64,000 nt of DNA from contig JAINUG010000086.1 in the NCBI GenBank assembly GCA_029706075.1, positions 186,001 through 250,000 of the forward strand, read 5' to 3'. Positions 21,931 to 32,700 of the stretch are shown here, one piece after another. Each line of letters begins with the position of its first letter. Within the stretch, counting starts at the first letter, position 1. Made by a program: the position numbers and the translations under genes. The DNA is from Aldrovandia affinis (Eukaryota > Chordata > Actinopteri > Notacanthiformes > Halosauridae). Under the pieces are notes generated by a model. The model had not been told where the DNA came from. It worked only from the letters and a program-made list of their open reading frames with translations, and searched no databases.

Positions 21931-22205
21931 AGTGCTGGCTGAGGATGGTCACGTGCACCGGCGTCATGTGGACCAGCTCGGGGGGCGAGTTTGCTTTGCA
22001 TCTGAACAGCCACCAGTGTCTGCTGGTGAGAATCTTGAAGACAGTTTAAACAATCCTGCAAGCAGTTTACCAGACGGTGAACACTCGGAAGGTAGTACTG
22101 AGGAGTCCCTATCCTCTCCTCAGTCATCTCCAAGTTGACAGGTCATGGCCCCCTCTCCTTTTCCTCAAGGTACACCCCATATCTGAATAGCTGCGGGCGA
22201 AATGG

Positions 22206-22250
22206 TGTTATGTATCAGTGTTATGGTGTTGTTCCCCCTTGTTCTTTAAC
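22206..22250 (+). mobile_element. 3' LTR start of Gypsy element 1
   Basis: A purine-rich GCGGGCGAAATGG directly precedes TGTTATGTATCAGTG, as expected for the plus-strand primer tract and the LTR start. The LTR is cut by the piggyBac after 40 bases; what follows at 23949 is presumably its remainder. Confidence 0.7.
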
Positions 22251-22715
22251 CCCCTGAGGTCGACTGGATCGCCAATGATCCGAGCAGCAATAAAAGTATA
22301 TTACTATTTCTAACGTCGCAAAATTTTATCATACACACGCGGCAAAAACATTGACAGAAACCTTAGAATCACGACTTTCCGATTTGAGCACTGGCAAATA
22401 ATATGAGATTTTTTAAATTAGGTTAATTAGACCAAAAGTAAACCTTGCCTTTCACTCTCTGTTTTACCTGGAAGTACCATCCCCCTTCTATTGACATGAT
22501 AACTAGGTGCTAGTTTCAGGGAGGGGTGTGGGGCCATGTGTGAAATCACCATGTAAACAACATACAATATCCCGACATTATATAGCCTAGCATCTTGTCT
22601 TGTGTTTACGGTTTGCGATCTGCCAGCAACAGACTGTGTATGCTGATATTTATTTTATTTCCCATGTTTTCAAATATTCGTGAAAATATATGAATTCCAC
22701 GTCTTGTGACGCTAT

Positions 22716-23080
22716 ACAGAAACAATCAGAATCATTGCGAACTGCTGCGAATAATTAACGGGAGGATATTTAACCAGCTGGCATTCTCTGTTTCTTCTCA
22801 TTATCTAGCTTAGCTTGATAGTACCTATTGTGATTAATGTTTCATGCCTCTCGAGAACTTGTTTGTTCGTATGCTTATTGTTGTTTAGATTCCCAGCATT
22901 TAGTTTATTCCGAGTTTTTGGATACATTTTGGATTTACCGTTTTACTTGCTTTGTTTGTTCCTGATCGTTGGTTATTTCGTTTTGTTTTGTTTATGTCTT
23001 TCCGTGTCTTCGCAGACACAGATTTTTCTTTCGTTTTCCTACAGACGTTTAATGATAAATAAATATCTTAAACCCAGAAA
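22716..23080 (+). other. Promoter/LTR-like segment inside piggyBac copy 2
   Basis: It contains GATATTTAACC near 22765, a T-rich leader-like body and AATAAATATC near 23057, a layout like an LTR or terminal exon. It is absent from piggyBac copy 1. It may be an internal insertion or original element sequence lost from copy 1. Confidence 0.35.
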
Positions 23081-23286
23081 ACGGGCTACTTTTGATCATG
23101 TGCCTGTGCCCACCACCAAACAGACTCTGGATGTTGGCTTCTGTTGGTTGCAAGAAATGCGTACTAGATGCATGCAAGATGTCGGGGAAACAACAGTGCA
23201 CTCCATGGGAATGCAAGGTTTGTGATGTTCCCTTGTGTCTACAGTTGACCAGAAACTGTTTTGAGAAGCGGCACCAAAGACTGTGA
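23080..23286 (+). pseudogene. piggyBac transposase C-terminal Cys-rich domain
   Basis: ATFDHVPVPTTK in one frame leads, after a frameshift, into GCKKCVLDACKMSGKQQC and CKVCDVPLCLQLTRNCFEK, ending at a stop at 23284-23286. The spaced Cys pairs followed by LC..CF..H match the zinc-binding C-terminal domain of piggyBac transposases, which binds the element's end sequences. The catalytic DDD core is missing. The domain confirms the class and the plus orientation. Confidence 0.8.
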
Positions 23287-24169
23287 AAGAACAGATTGTC
23301 TCACCATGTTTGAATTTTGAATTTTTTGTATATAGTTTGTGTGATGTTTTCAATGAATCTTCCCAAATGAAAAAAAACTTCTGTCTTCTGCATGGCTCAC
23401 TGACTATTGCTTGCTCTGATGGCTTTTGTCTTTGTCTGATGGCCTTTGAGAGAGAGATGGCCCATCTGACAGATCTTACAGGTGTGGACAACCCTCAGGT
23501 GTGGATCATGAATATTCAGGAAATTAGCATATAGCCCGCCCACAGCCTGAAATAAATTTGACCAGTTCTGATAAAAGCAGGTTTTTATCTATTTAGATCT
23601 CAGATGTGCTAAACTATTTTGACATCCTTACATAACCAAGACCTTGATGAACAAACTCATATTGGCAAAACAATTCGTCACTATAGTTTAGTGTGTGCTT
23701 TCACAACTTTTGTGACGGCAGAATGATTTACTCTTTATAACTTGTGTGTTTGTAGATCTATTTACAAGCTGCATATGATACTGACCAAACTATTGATGGC
23801 ACATAAATGTAACTGTGATTGTCCTTCAAATAAAAATATCAAACACTTTGGAGTAAGTGTGTGTTAAGTTGATGAAATTGAGATAAATATCAGACCACAC
23901 CAAAATCACAAAGCTGCTCTGAGCTAAGCACGGACCTCAGGGGGTTAATTGTATTGCATTGTAACTCCCTATAGTTGTAAATACTCACTGTTGTTCATAC
24001 AGTATTAGCAATATCTTTCATTCAGCTTGATTTTTAACATAATGAAGAAATGTATTTTGTTCTAATTCAAATATGAGAATGAAAATATTTATGACACTAA
24101 AATGTACTACTGCATAGGTTCTCCCATAAAACTACTGAACTACTGTTCCACCGAAAACAAAACAACCGC

Positions 24170-24375
24170 CTGCCACCCCCCCCCCCACATGCACGCACAC
24201 ACACTTACACATAGCCCCCAACCATTCATTTACTTAATTATGAATTTAATTTAATCAACAATGCTCAACCTTGTGAATCAGAAAACCCTGTACAAATGTG
24301 ATGTTAAGTGCACTTGTTGGAAGTGTGTGTGTGTGTGCATGTGTTTGCGTGAACGTGTGTGGGTGGGGGGAGCTA
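24170..24375. repeat. Poly-C and (GT)n low-complexity tracts
   Basis: A run of about 14 C at 24175-24188 and a GT-rich tract at 24322-24362. Confidence 0.85.
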
Positions 24376-24479
24376 GGAGGCAGGGGGTGGATTTTCTGAT
24401 ATCTACCTGTGGATAACAAGAGCTGACACAGATGGGCATCCATATTTATAAAAGAAAAAGAAAGAAAGAAATCCTCCGG

Positions 24480-24790
24480 AAGCTGCATGAACTGTAATCA
24501 CGCTCGCCCAATCTGCCCACGTCCGTGAGTGACAGCACACTTCCGGGGTCCTAATTATGAGGCCAGCACGTCCCGCAGGCGTTGAAAGGATCGGTGTGTT
24601 CCAATTTAAGTGCGCTCTTTCAACTACAGTGCTGATAACAATGGGATGTTAATTATCGTGGATGGAAATTATCTGCAGAGTTCAACCAAATCATTCCCCA
24701 TGTTAATTAAACCCGAGCAAATAAACATGCAATCCTCATACCATAAAACCGCTGCCACGGTAGGTGGCAGCCAACTGAAATGTATTCACT
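24480..24790. promoter_or_regulatory. Candidate conserved non-coding element
   Basis: About 300 bases of balanced composition with no repeats and several homeodomain-type words (TAATTATG, GTTAATTATC, GTTAATTAAACC), GATAA and a TGACAG word. The look is that of vertebrate developmental enhancers, but conservation was not tested. Confidence 0.3.
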
Positions 24791-24995
24791 GCTTGTGAGG
24801 CAGTCTGTTTCACACAATACAACCATTTCTGATTATTGATGGTGAATATTGAGATAAGTCATACATTGTTTGAATAACATGAGACAGAGAATGGCTATTC
24901 AGGATGATAAGAAAGGTCACATTGTCCATTTTGGCTGTAAATGGCACCTTGACTGAAGTTCTGAATTGAGGTGAAAATCAAAAACTGGTAGCAGC

Positions 24996-25778
24996 CATAG
25001 CCGTATCTACCATTGAGGACACCGTCTCAGTTGTATTTTTATTACATACTGATTCAGTGTAATACTGAATAAAAGTGGTGAACTACTGTACCTAAAATTA
25101 CTTCACTTCGGTATAGCAAAGATTGTCAACATTACTGCTTGCTTGCCTGATCACCGTCATCATCATTACTTCTGTGTGTGTGTGGTGGTGAAGTGGACCA
25201 GTCCCGAGCAGGCGGATCTCGTCGTTACTACAAAATATTTGCTCAGCAAAGATGACGCAATGACGCTTGGGACGACTTTGCTGCACAGCGGGAGTTGTAA
25301 CTCAGATGATTTGAAGCCAAGCGAAGCATGATGTAGGTGTAGAGATCTCTCACATTATAAAAAGTTTGACTGCTTGTGTTATAACCATATTAATGCTATT
25401 CATCTCCAGAGATCATCTATCGATAGCTACTTTGTGTGCAGTTTTGTGTAGTTGCTAGTCAAACGTAGCTGTCTCTGTCTAGCTGACTGTTACACAAACC
25501 ACTTTTAGTCAGACTTTACAGTGGTGATAGGCTAATTTAAGCTAATGTGAGCTAACGTAGCATACATTGACAGTAGTGATAGGCACAAAGCTAGCTACAT
25601 TTTAGTATACATTTTCAGTGGCCATTCATAAAATCATGGCAGTCTACTACTCTTGTAGTGAATTAGCTACAAGGGTAGACTGATTACATAAAATATTTCT
25701 TAGTGACATTTCTCGAACCCCCCTAGAGGGGCTAGGTCTCATGACCTCGGTAATTCTCGACTCCTGGATACGGCCCTG
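24996..25778. mobile_element. hAT-type MITE
   Basis: It is 783 bp, with ends CATAGCCGTATC and GGATACGGCCCTG, which are inverse apart from small changes. An exact 8-base duplication GTAGCAGC flanks it (24988-24995, 25779-25786). No transposase is visible. A small frame at 25143-25331 has no known domain. Confidence 0.88.
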
Positions 25779-25789
25779 GTAGCAGCTAC

Positions 25790-26430
25790 AGGATTTAAAT
25801 GGAACTGAGAATGGGTTTTATGAGAGAATGAAACCCAGGAAAAGTGTTTCACTTGAATAACAAAAACTGTTTTGTAAGGGCTGTAGACATGGTAGGTGCT
25901 TGGTATGTCCAATTAAGCAATTTCCCTTGGTTTTATTTTCTCATAGATATTCAGCCCCAGGTGCCTGCTAAGTCCTGTAAGAATATATTGACTTTCCACA
26001 GAAAATTGAAAATGAATGTTAAGCTCCAATCATGCGGAAGCTGTAAAAAAAGTCAATCTCACAGCAAACAATGGGATGTTTTCACACTAATTAATTGTGT
26101 ATCGTACATATGCTCAAATGTATTAGCCAGAAAGATTATTCAGAAACATTTGCATCCTGGATGCTTTCTGTTTAAAATAGACTACTGTAAATTGCAAGTC
26201 TGAAGTGTGTTGCTATGAATGTTTTTCCATTTTATTGATTTTATTGGCACAGAAACATATTGTATAATTAACAGCGTGGACTACATGAGTAATAGCATGG
26301 TAAGGATATGGAAAAACCACCTATACTTCTAAAAGCAGTTACTATTAAACTACATGAATATTAATTACTAATAAGTAAGTCATTAGTTGTAATTACCTGT
26401 GCATCTAAAAGGTCGTTTCCATTAAATAAG
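25790..26430. other. Non-coding; no repeat recognised
   Basis: AT-rich sequence. A 119-codon frame at 25844-26203 has no recognisable domain. Confidence 0.35.
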
Positions 26431-26454
26431 CTTTTAAATAAATCTTGGGATGAA

Positions 26455-26612
26455 GGGGTAATGTTATGGTGTGGGGTGCATTTTCCTGACATGGTTAAGG
26501 CCCACTCAACCCCTTAGAGGGCAAGGTAAATTCCAATAATACAAAGCCATTCTGAGTGATCACCTTCATCCTATGGTGAGGCATTTATATCCTGATGGGA
26601 GTGGTCTCTTAC
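26455..26612 (+). pseudogene. Tc1-like transposase fragment
   Basis: It contains GTTATGGTGTGGGGTGCATT and CCTGATGGGAGTGGTCTCTT, matching the same transposase stretch in the Tc1 at 39521-40068, with a comparable CATTTTCCTG block. Only this internal part is left. Confidence 0.75.
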
Positions 26613-26616
26613 GGCA

Positions 26617-26670
26617 GGGGTCCCCAACCACCTGGGCATTTGGTACCGGGCTGCACAGAAATAATAAAAA
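26617..26670 (+). mobile_element. hAT terminal fragment
   Basis: It begins CAGGGGTCCCCAACCACC, a CAG-type terminus known from a widespread vertebrate hAT family. Only about 54 bases remain before Gypsy sequence begins, so it lies at a junction. Confidence 0.55.
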
Positions 26671-26671
26671 C

Positions 26672-27450
26672 GAGTCCCAGTCACCGCCAATGGGAAAGAC
26701 ACCACGGCTCTCCTAGACACCGGCAGCATGGTGACCTTGGTGAGGCCGGAGTTTGCCCACTTCCCCCACCTAGAGGGCACAATGGGGGTCACGTGTATTC
26801 ACGGGGAGACCCGACAATACCCCACCACCATGCTGGACCAAAGGACGACCAAGAGAAGGTACACCGGGCCAGCAGGAGTAGTTCCGGACCTACCAGTACC
26901 GATTCTCATTGGTCACGACCTCCCCCTCTTTCGTCCACTGTGGTTTAGTCTGGCAACAGGGAGCCGGCGATCACCCCGAGGACCCTCCTCGCCGCCACCT
27001 CCCCGACAGCGCCGCCCGCCGCCCCTCCTCTGTGGTTTCCAGGAAGTTGATTCACAAGCCTCCACCAACCCACTCTCCGAGCGAGAGTACAGTGCGGCGG
27101 CGGCCGTGGCTGAAGAGGAAGCTGGGTATGTGACAGCTAGGGAAGATGACCTGGGGGACCTGTTCCCTCTAAACCCCGAAGCAGAGGTGAACCCGATGAC
27201 TGGCCCCCTAGCTGGGAGGTTTGGAACGGCCCAGCTCGAAGATGCCAACCTCACCAGCGCCCTCCAGCAGGTGTCCGTGGTGGATGGCCAGCTCATCAAT
27301 GGGGTACGACAAATAATGTATCCCCATTTCGCAATTAAGAATGCACTGTTATACCAGGTTGTCCAAGAAGCAGGTGCTGTGCAGGAATTGTTGTTGGTGC
27401 TCCGCCCGTTTATCCTCTCTGTGCTTCAGCTAGCCCACTCCCACCAGCAC
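26672..27450 (+). pseudogene. Gypsy element 2 protease and pre-integrase region
   Basis: TTALLDTGSMVTLV holds the aspartic protease active site DTGS (26716-26727), followed by VPDLPVPILIGHDLPLF, the usual second half. A Pro/Arg-rich linker and an acidic region follow, then GVRQIMYPHFAIKNALLYQV and VLQLAHSHQHG, which starts the integrase zinc-binding domain. The frame breaks near 27447. The beginning of the frame is lost, so length cannot be compared. Confidence 0.85.
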
Positions 27451-28754
27451 GGTCTCACCTGGGAGTAGAGAAGACGCTGGCCCGAATCAAGGCGAGGTTC
27501 TACTGGCCAGGGGTCAAGAAGGCGGTCGAAGACTTCTGCCACAGTTGCCCAGAATGCCAGCAGGTGGCGCCAAGACCCCACCTCCGCAACCCACTAATCC
27601 CTTTACCCATAATTTCTGTGCCCTTTAGCAGATTTGCTATGGACCTGGTTGGGCCGCTACCGAAAAGCGCTAGGGGACACCAATACATCCTGGTTGTCCT
27701 CGACTATGCCACCCGGTACCCAGAGGCCATTCCATTACGAACCATGGCAACTAAAGGGATTGCAAGGGAGCTGATGATGTTCTCCCGGGTGGGGCTACCG
27801 GAAGAAATCCTCACGGATCAAGGCACCCCCTTTATGTCCCACATCATGAAGGACTTATGTAAGCTAATGAACATTCACCCATTACGCACTTCTGTTTACC
27901 ACCCACAGACTGATAGCCTGGTAGAACATTTTAATCAAACTTTAAAACAGATGCTGAAAAAGGTGATGGAAGCGGACGGGAGGAACTGGGACCAGCTACT
28001 GCCATATTTGATGTTCTCCATCCGGGAGGTGCCCCAGGCCTCCACTGGCTTTTCACCCTTTGAGCTACTCTACGGGAGACGGCCCCGGGGACAACTAGAC
28101 ATCGCTAAGGAGGCCTGGGAGCAGCAGCCATCCCCCCATCGAACCCTGGTGGAACATGTAGAAGAGGTGCAGGGACGCATGGCCACTCTCTGGCCCATAG
28201 TCCAAGAACACATGGCGGCTGCCCAGGCTGCCCAAGAGCGGGTCTACAACCGACGCGCTCAGCCCAGAGAATTCGCCCCAGGGGACCGTGTGCTGGTGTT
28301 GGTACAAACCACGGAGTGTAAATTCCTGGCCAAGTGGCACGGGCCCTACGAAGTGATGGAAAAAGTGGGAGAGGTGAACCTCCGCATCCGCCAGCCCGGA
28401 CGAAGACCACCAGAAAAGGTATATCACATTAACTTATTAAAAACGTGGGTTGCTAGAGAGGTGTTGCTGTGTTCTACTTCCCCACCCCAAGGCCCTGCCA
28501 AGACGGAGAAGGTGGGGGTGCCCATGGGCGAACAACTGACAACCCACCAACGACAAGACATGATGGAACTGGTGGACCGCCACAGAGATGTGTTCTCAAC
28601 AGAGACTGGCCACACTGACCTCATTCAACACCACATTGTCACCGAACCAGGGAAGAAGGTGAAACTCCGCCCATACAGGATACCAGAGGCCCGAAGAGAA
28701 GCATTGCGAGAAGAGGTAAAGACCATGTTAAAGAATGGAGTAATAGAACAGTGA
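27450..28754 (+). pseudogene. Gypsy element 2 integrase fused in frame to RT start
   Basis: The zinc-binding end reads ARFYWPGVKKAVEDF then CHSCPECQQ. The catalytic core holds FAMDLVGPLPKS (first Asp), ILTDQGTPFMS (second Asp) and DSLVEHFNQTLKQ (Glu). A GPY/F-like module follows (LAKWHGPYEVME, VYHINLLKTW). The same open frame then continues through VDRHRDVFSTETGHTDLIQH and KLRPYRIPEARREALREEV, the start of reverse transcriptase, and stops after NGVIEQ at 28754. The unbroken joint shows that integrase-before-RT is original and not a later rearrangement. All three catalytic acids are present. Confidence 0.92.
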
Positions 28755-29500
28755 GTGGTGTAGCCCAATTGTGTTGGTCCCCAAACCTGACGGCTCAATC
28801 GGATTTTGTAATGACTTCAGGAAACTTAACGAGATCTCCAAGTTTGATGCCTACCCTATGCCCAGGGTGGATGAACTCATTGAGCGACTGGGGAGGGCCC
28901 GATTCATCTCCACCCTGGACCTGACGAAGGGGTATTGGCAGGTGCCCCTAGCTAAGGAAGCCAGGGAGAAGACGGCCTTCGCCACCCCCGATGGGCTCTT
29001 CCAAAATAAGATGCTCCCGTTAAGCCTCCACGGAGCCCCGCCCACTTTCCAGAGGTTAATGGACCGGGTCCTCCGGCCCCACCGGGAGTATGCGGCCACA
29101 TACCTGGATGACATCGTTATCCATGGGGAGGAATGGGGGACCCATCTCCAACAGCTCACCGCCGTGCTGCGAGCCCTACAGGGGACGGGGCTCACAGCCA
29201 ATCCCATAAAGTGTCGCCCCGGCTCCTGGATGCCGACTACCTGGGGTACACCATAGGACGAGGGTGCGTCAAGCCCCAGGTAGGTAAAGTCGAGGCAATC
29301 AGAAGATGGCCCCGTCCCCACACCAAGAAACAGGTATGCATCTTTTTAGGGCTAGCCAGCTATTACCATCGTTTTGTCCCCCATTTCTCCTCTCTCGCCA
29401 CGCCCTTGACGGACCTGACCCGGAGCCGGCTGCCCGATCGGATCAGGTGGACAGAAGAAACTGAGAAGGTGTTTCAGAGGTTGAAGGACGCGCTCAGGAC
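28755..29500 (+). pseudogene. Gypsy element 2 reverse transcriptase, two frames
   Basis: After a frameshift at the previous stop: LVPKPDGSIGFCNDFRKLNE, TLDLTKGYWQVPLA (motif A) and ATYLDDIVIHGEEW (motif C; YLDD near 29100). A further shift near 29215 moves the thumb and connection (DADYLGYTIGRGC, LGLASYYHRFVPHF) to another frame, ending near 29519. Residues expected for activity are seen. Confidence 0.9.
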
Positions 29501-29914
29501 CAGTGTTGGTGACCCCTGACTTCTCCAAGCCCCTAGTAGTCCAGACTGATGAATCAGAAACAGGGGTGGGTGCCGTCCTATCACAGCTACAAGGAGGTGA
29601 GGAACATCCGATCACATACATCAGCAGGAAGTTACTACCCAGAGAACAAAAATATTCCACGATCGAAAAAGAATGTCTGGCGATAAAATGGGCCCTTGAA
29701 GAACTGAAATATTATCTGTTAGGACGACCCTTCTCCCTTGTGACAGACCATGCCCCACTCGTATGGATGTCCCGCAACAAGGAAACCAATGCCAGGGTCA
29801 CCCGCTGGTTTCTCTCCCTTCAACCCTTTGCCTTCTCCATTGTCCACAGGTCCGGGGCCGCGCATGGGAACGCGGACGCCATGTCCAGCAGAGATGCTCT
29901 GGGAGGCTGGGGGG

Positions 29915-29915
<1 letters not shown>
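29500..29915 (+). pseudogene. Gypsy element 2 RNase H
   Basis: VQTDESETGVGAVLSQ (Asp), STIEKECLAIKWAL (Glu), LVTDHAPLVWM (Asp) and SGAAHGNADAMSSRDAL (final His/Asp region) give all motifs in one frame, which was joined to RT before the shift near 29500. The open frame runs on into the GA tract without meaning. The protein normally ends near 29915. Confidence 0.88.
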
Positions 29916-30610
<695 letters not shown>

Positions 30611-30761
30611 CTCTCATGCACCTCTGCCGGCTGCCACAATATATATATAGTGTCCTAAACATTTTAGATGTTTTATAACAAAATGCTGGATAAATAGACT
30701 TGTATGTGATTTTGGAGAGCTGGAGTGAAAAGGTTGCCATCATCTGTGAATCTTCTGTGAA

Positions 30762-30797
30762 CTATATATATATATATATATATATAGTATATATATA
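30762..30797. repeat. (TA)n microsatellite
   Basis: TA-rich run next to a Tc1-like fragment. Confidence 0.9.
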
Positions 30798-30867
30798 CAA
30801 CTTATAAGCAATAATACACAGTTATTTTTATATTAAGCAATATTTATTATAAGCAATAATACACAGT

Positions 30868-31030
30868 TCTTGTCAAAAAGGGATGCATATAAGGAAAAGC
30901 ACCGCATACCTACTATCAAATATGGTGGTAGATCATTGATGCTTTGTGGTTGATTTGCTGCCAGTGGTCCACAGGCTATTAAGATCAGTGACATAGTTAA
31001 ATCCACTAAGTACCATGTTGGAAAATTACA
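30868..31030 (+). pseudogene. Tc1-like transposase fragment
   Basis: Conceptual translation gives EKHRIPTIKYGGRSLML, then FAASGPQAIKISDIVKSTKY, matching the region between the first and second catalytic Asp of Tc1 transposases (KHGGGS.MLWGCF form). One in-frame stop replaces the Trp-Gly-Cys stretch. No terminal repeat was identified here. Confidence 0.8.
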
Positions 31031-31064
31031 ATAAATCTTACTAATGGCATTATTTGTTTTCTAC

Positions 31065-32700
31065 AGGTTTTTTTGCTCATTTCCATCAAGGGTGCCTGAC
31101 TGTATGTTATCACAATCAACTTTCCACAGAGACGGAATATTTTCATCACATTGGGCAACAGCTGAAAAATCATGAGACCATCACTTGTATGTTTCAGGGT
31201 TGCACATACAAAACAAACCTTTATGGAATGCTCAGAACTCACAGACCCAGAAAACATAATTCCAATGCAGCAAATGACTAAGGTCAGAATACTTCAAATA
31301 TCGACTTCAAGTAATTCTTTTGAAGATTCGATTGACAGTGTTACTGCTGACACATTGGATGAAGATTTAACATTCAATGAATTGTCAAGTACTGGATGTG
31401 ATGAGGATTGAAGGGACAAAGATATTGAGCCTGAAATTGCCTCTATCTAACTTAAGTTGGAGCATATATTTCTAACATTTGTCAAAGTTGGAGCATATAT
31501 TTCTAGTATCCGGTTTCTTCCCACAGTACATTTGTCAATGAGTTATGGTGTGTGTGCCCTGCGATGGATTGGCGAGGAGCTGCAATATTTAATCAACACT
31601 GTTTCTGTACCTGTTACCGAAAAGATTATAACTCAATTATTACAGGATCACAGCTACTAAGTAGACTAATCAGTTGTGCAAGAGCTAATCACTGTTTTCT
31701 GTATTTTCAATCCTATTCAATCTGCAATAGGAAACCATGGGCCGCTATCCACTGCTTTAAAATTAAAGGTGTACTATTAAAGCCACTTCAGTGTTGTTGA
31801 ACCAGTGGAATATGTGCTTTTGCTTAGGTTTTTCCAATCCATTCATTTACTGAAATCCTTGCAGCAAATTCCTAGCTGTCAGACTATACTAAATAAGGCA
31901 ATGAATTTGATTGATGTACATCAACAAACAGAGAGTGATACACAGGAGTACAGATCCTTCTATAATGGACTTAACTTCAAAGAAAATGCCTTTCTGTCAA
32001 AGAAGTGTGCTATTTCTTTGACATTGTATGTGGATAACTTTGTAAGGAAAAGTAGAGGTCCCAGCACTGATGCTCTTAGTACATCAAGGAAAACGCCCTA
32101 AATCTTTGGAAAATATTGGATATTGGGTCATTTACCTCCTTGTTGTCATCCACATATTTAGCTGCTTTAATCAAAAGCAATGATGTTATGTGTTATGGCT
32201 TTGACAAAGTGTTAGAGCCTTTGGTTAATGATCTAGTGACATTAGAGCAACGCAGAGTTTTTTTCCCCCAAAGTTGGGACAGAGTGTAAAAGGCACATTA
32301 CAATATGGTATTGTGGATAACCTTGTCGCCCATGGTATTGCAGGCATTGTGAAGAATTTCTAAGAAACTTGTGTGTAGGTTTTATACAGGACAAAGGCTG
32401 GAATTTCAAACAAAAGAGGTAAGATCAGGAGCATTCTGTTTAAGAACTGAGGAGATTCTTGCAGGTCATGTAAATCTCTGGAGGAAAGTACCTTGCCCAA
32501 CTATTATGGCACAAATAGTTGTGTTCTGTGCTTTCTCCCATTTCCATATAACTACTGGTTTCCCTCCAGATGTTGTCCATGTCTTTGAGGGCATTCTTCC
32601 TGTAGAGATCGCACTTGCAATCTACTTTAGAGATCTGCCTCACTCTGCTCACCTCAAAAGTATATTATTTTGGCCTCAATTCGAAGATATTAGGGTGAAG
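31065..32700 (+). pseudogene. Decayed copy of a multicopy fish C2H2-finger protein family
   Basis: After a splice-acceptor-like TTTTCTACAG (ending 31065) come a C2H2-like finger (CMFQGCTYKTNLYGMLRTH) and an acidic tail. Later pieces read EELQYLINTVSVPVTEKII (31570-31660), ILKSLQQIPSCQ-like sequence and YRSFYNGLNFKENAFLS (31805-32101), then VRSGAFCLRTEEI and SHFHITTGFPPDVVHVFEGI (32371-32640). From memory, this order matches a large uncharacterised family predicted in many fish genomes and suspected to be transposon-related. Stops, frameshifts and an inserted L2 fragment make it a pseudogene. Confidence 0.65.
31505..31575 (+). mobile_element. L2-type LINE 3' fragment
   Basis: GGTTTCTTCCCACAGT and GTGTGTGCCCTGCGATGGAT match the 3' tail also seen at 35060-35279. 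It lies inside the C2H2 family remnant. Confidence 0.65.

Larger units (their letters stand above)
22246..23948 (+). mobile_element. Non-autonomous piggyBac element, copy 2
   Basis: Flanked by TTAA (22246-22249, 23945-23948) with termini CCCCCTGAGGTC and its inverse. The first ~350 bp and last ~550 bp match the copy at 8864-10421. Between them it keeps the coding end of the transposase (23080-23286) and a segment (22716-23080) not found in copy 1. It is younger than the Gypsy LTR it interrupts. Confidence 0.9.
17687..24000 (+). mobile_element. Degraded Ty3/Gypsy element 1, with nested insertions
   Basis: The order is LTR start (17687), Gag (18078), nucleocapsid knuckles, protease, reverse transcriptase, RNase H, integrase (to about 21930), purine-rich tract and 3' LTR start (22206). 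This is the standard Gypsy order with integrase last. A 230-bp fish repeat (19998-20227) interrupts pol and a piggyBac (22246-23948) interrupts the 3' LTR. The 3' LTR end is uncertain. Many stops make it inactive. Confidence 0.88.

Noticed and set aside
26913-27299. Antisense frame of 128 codons opposite the Gypsy protease region
   Set aside because: It lies opposite a GC-rich coding region and has no domain; it is a shadow frame.
28095-28427. Two antisense frames opposite integrase
   Set aside because: They are shadows of the integrase frame on the other strand.
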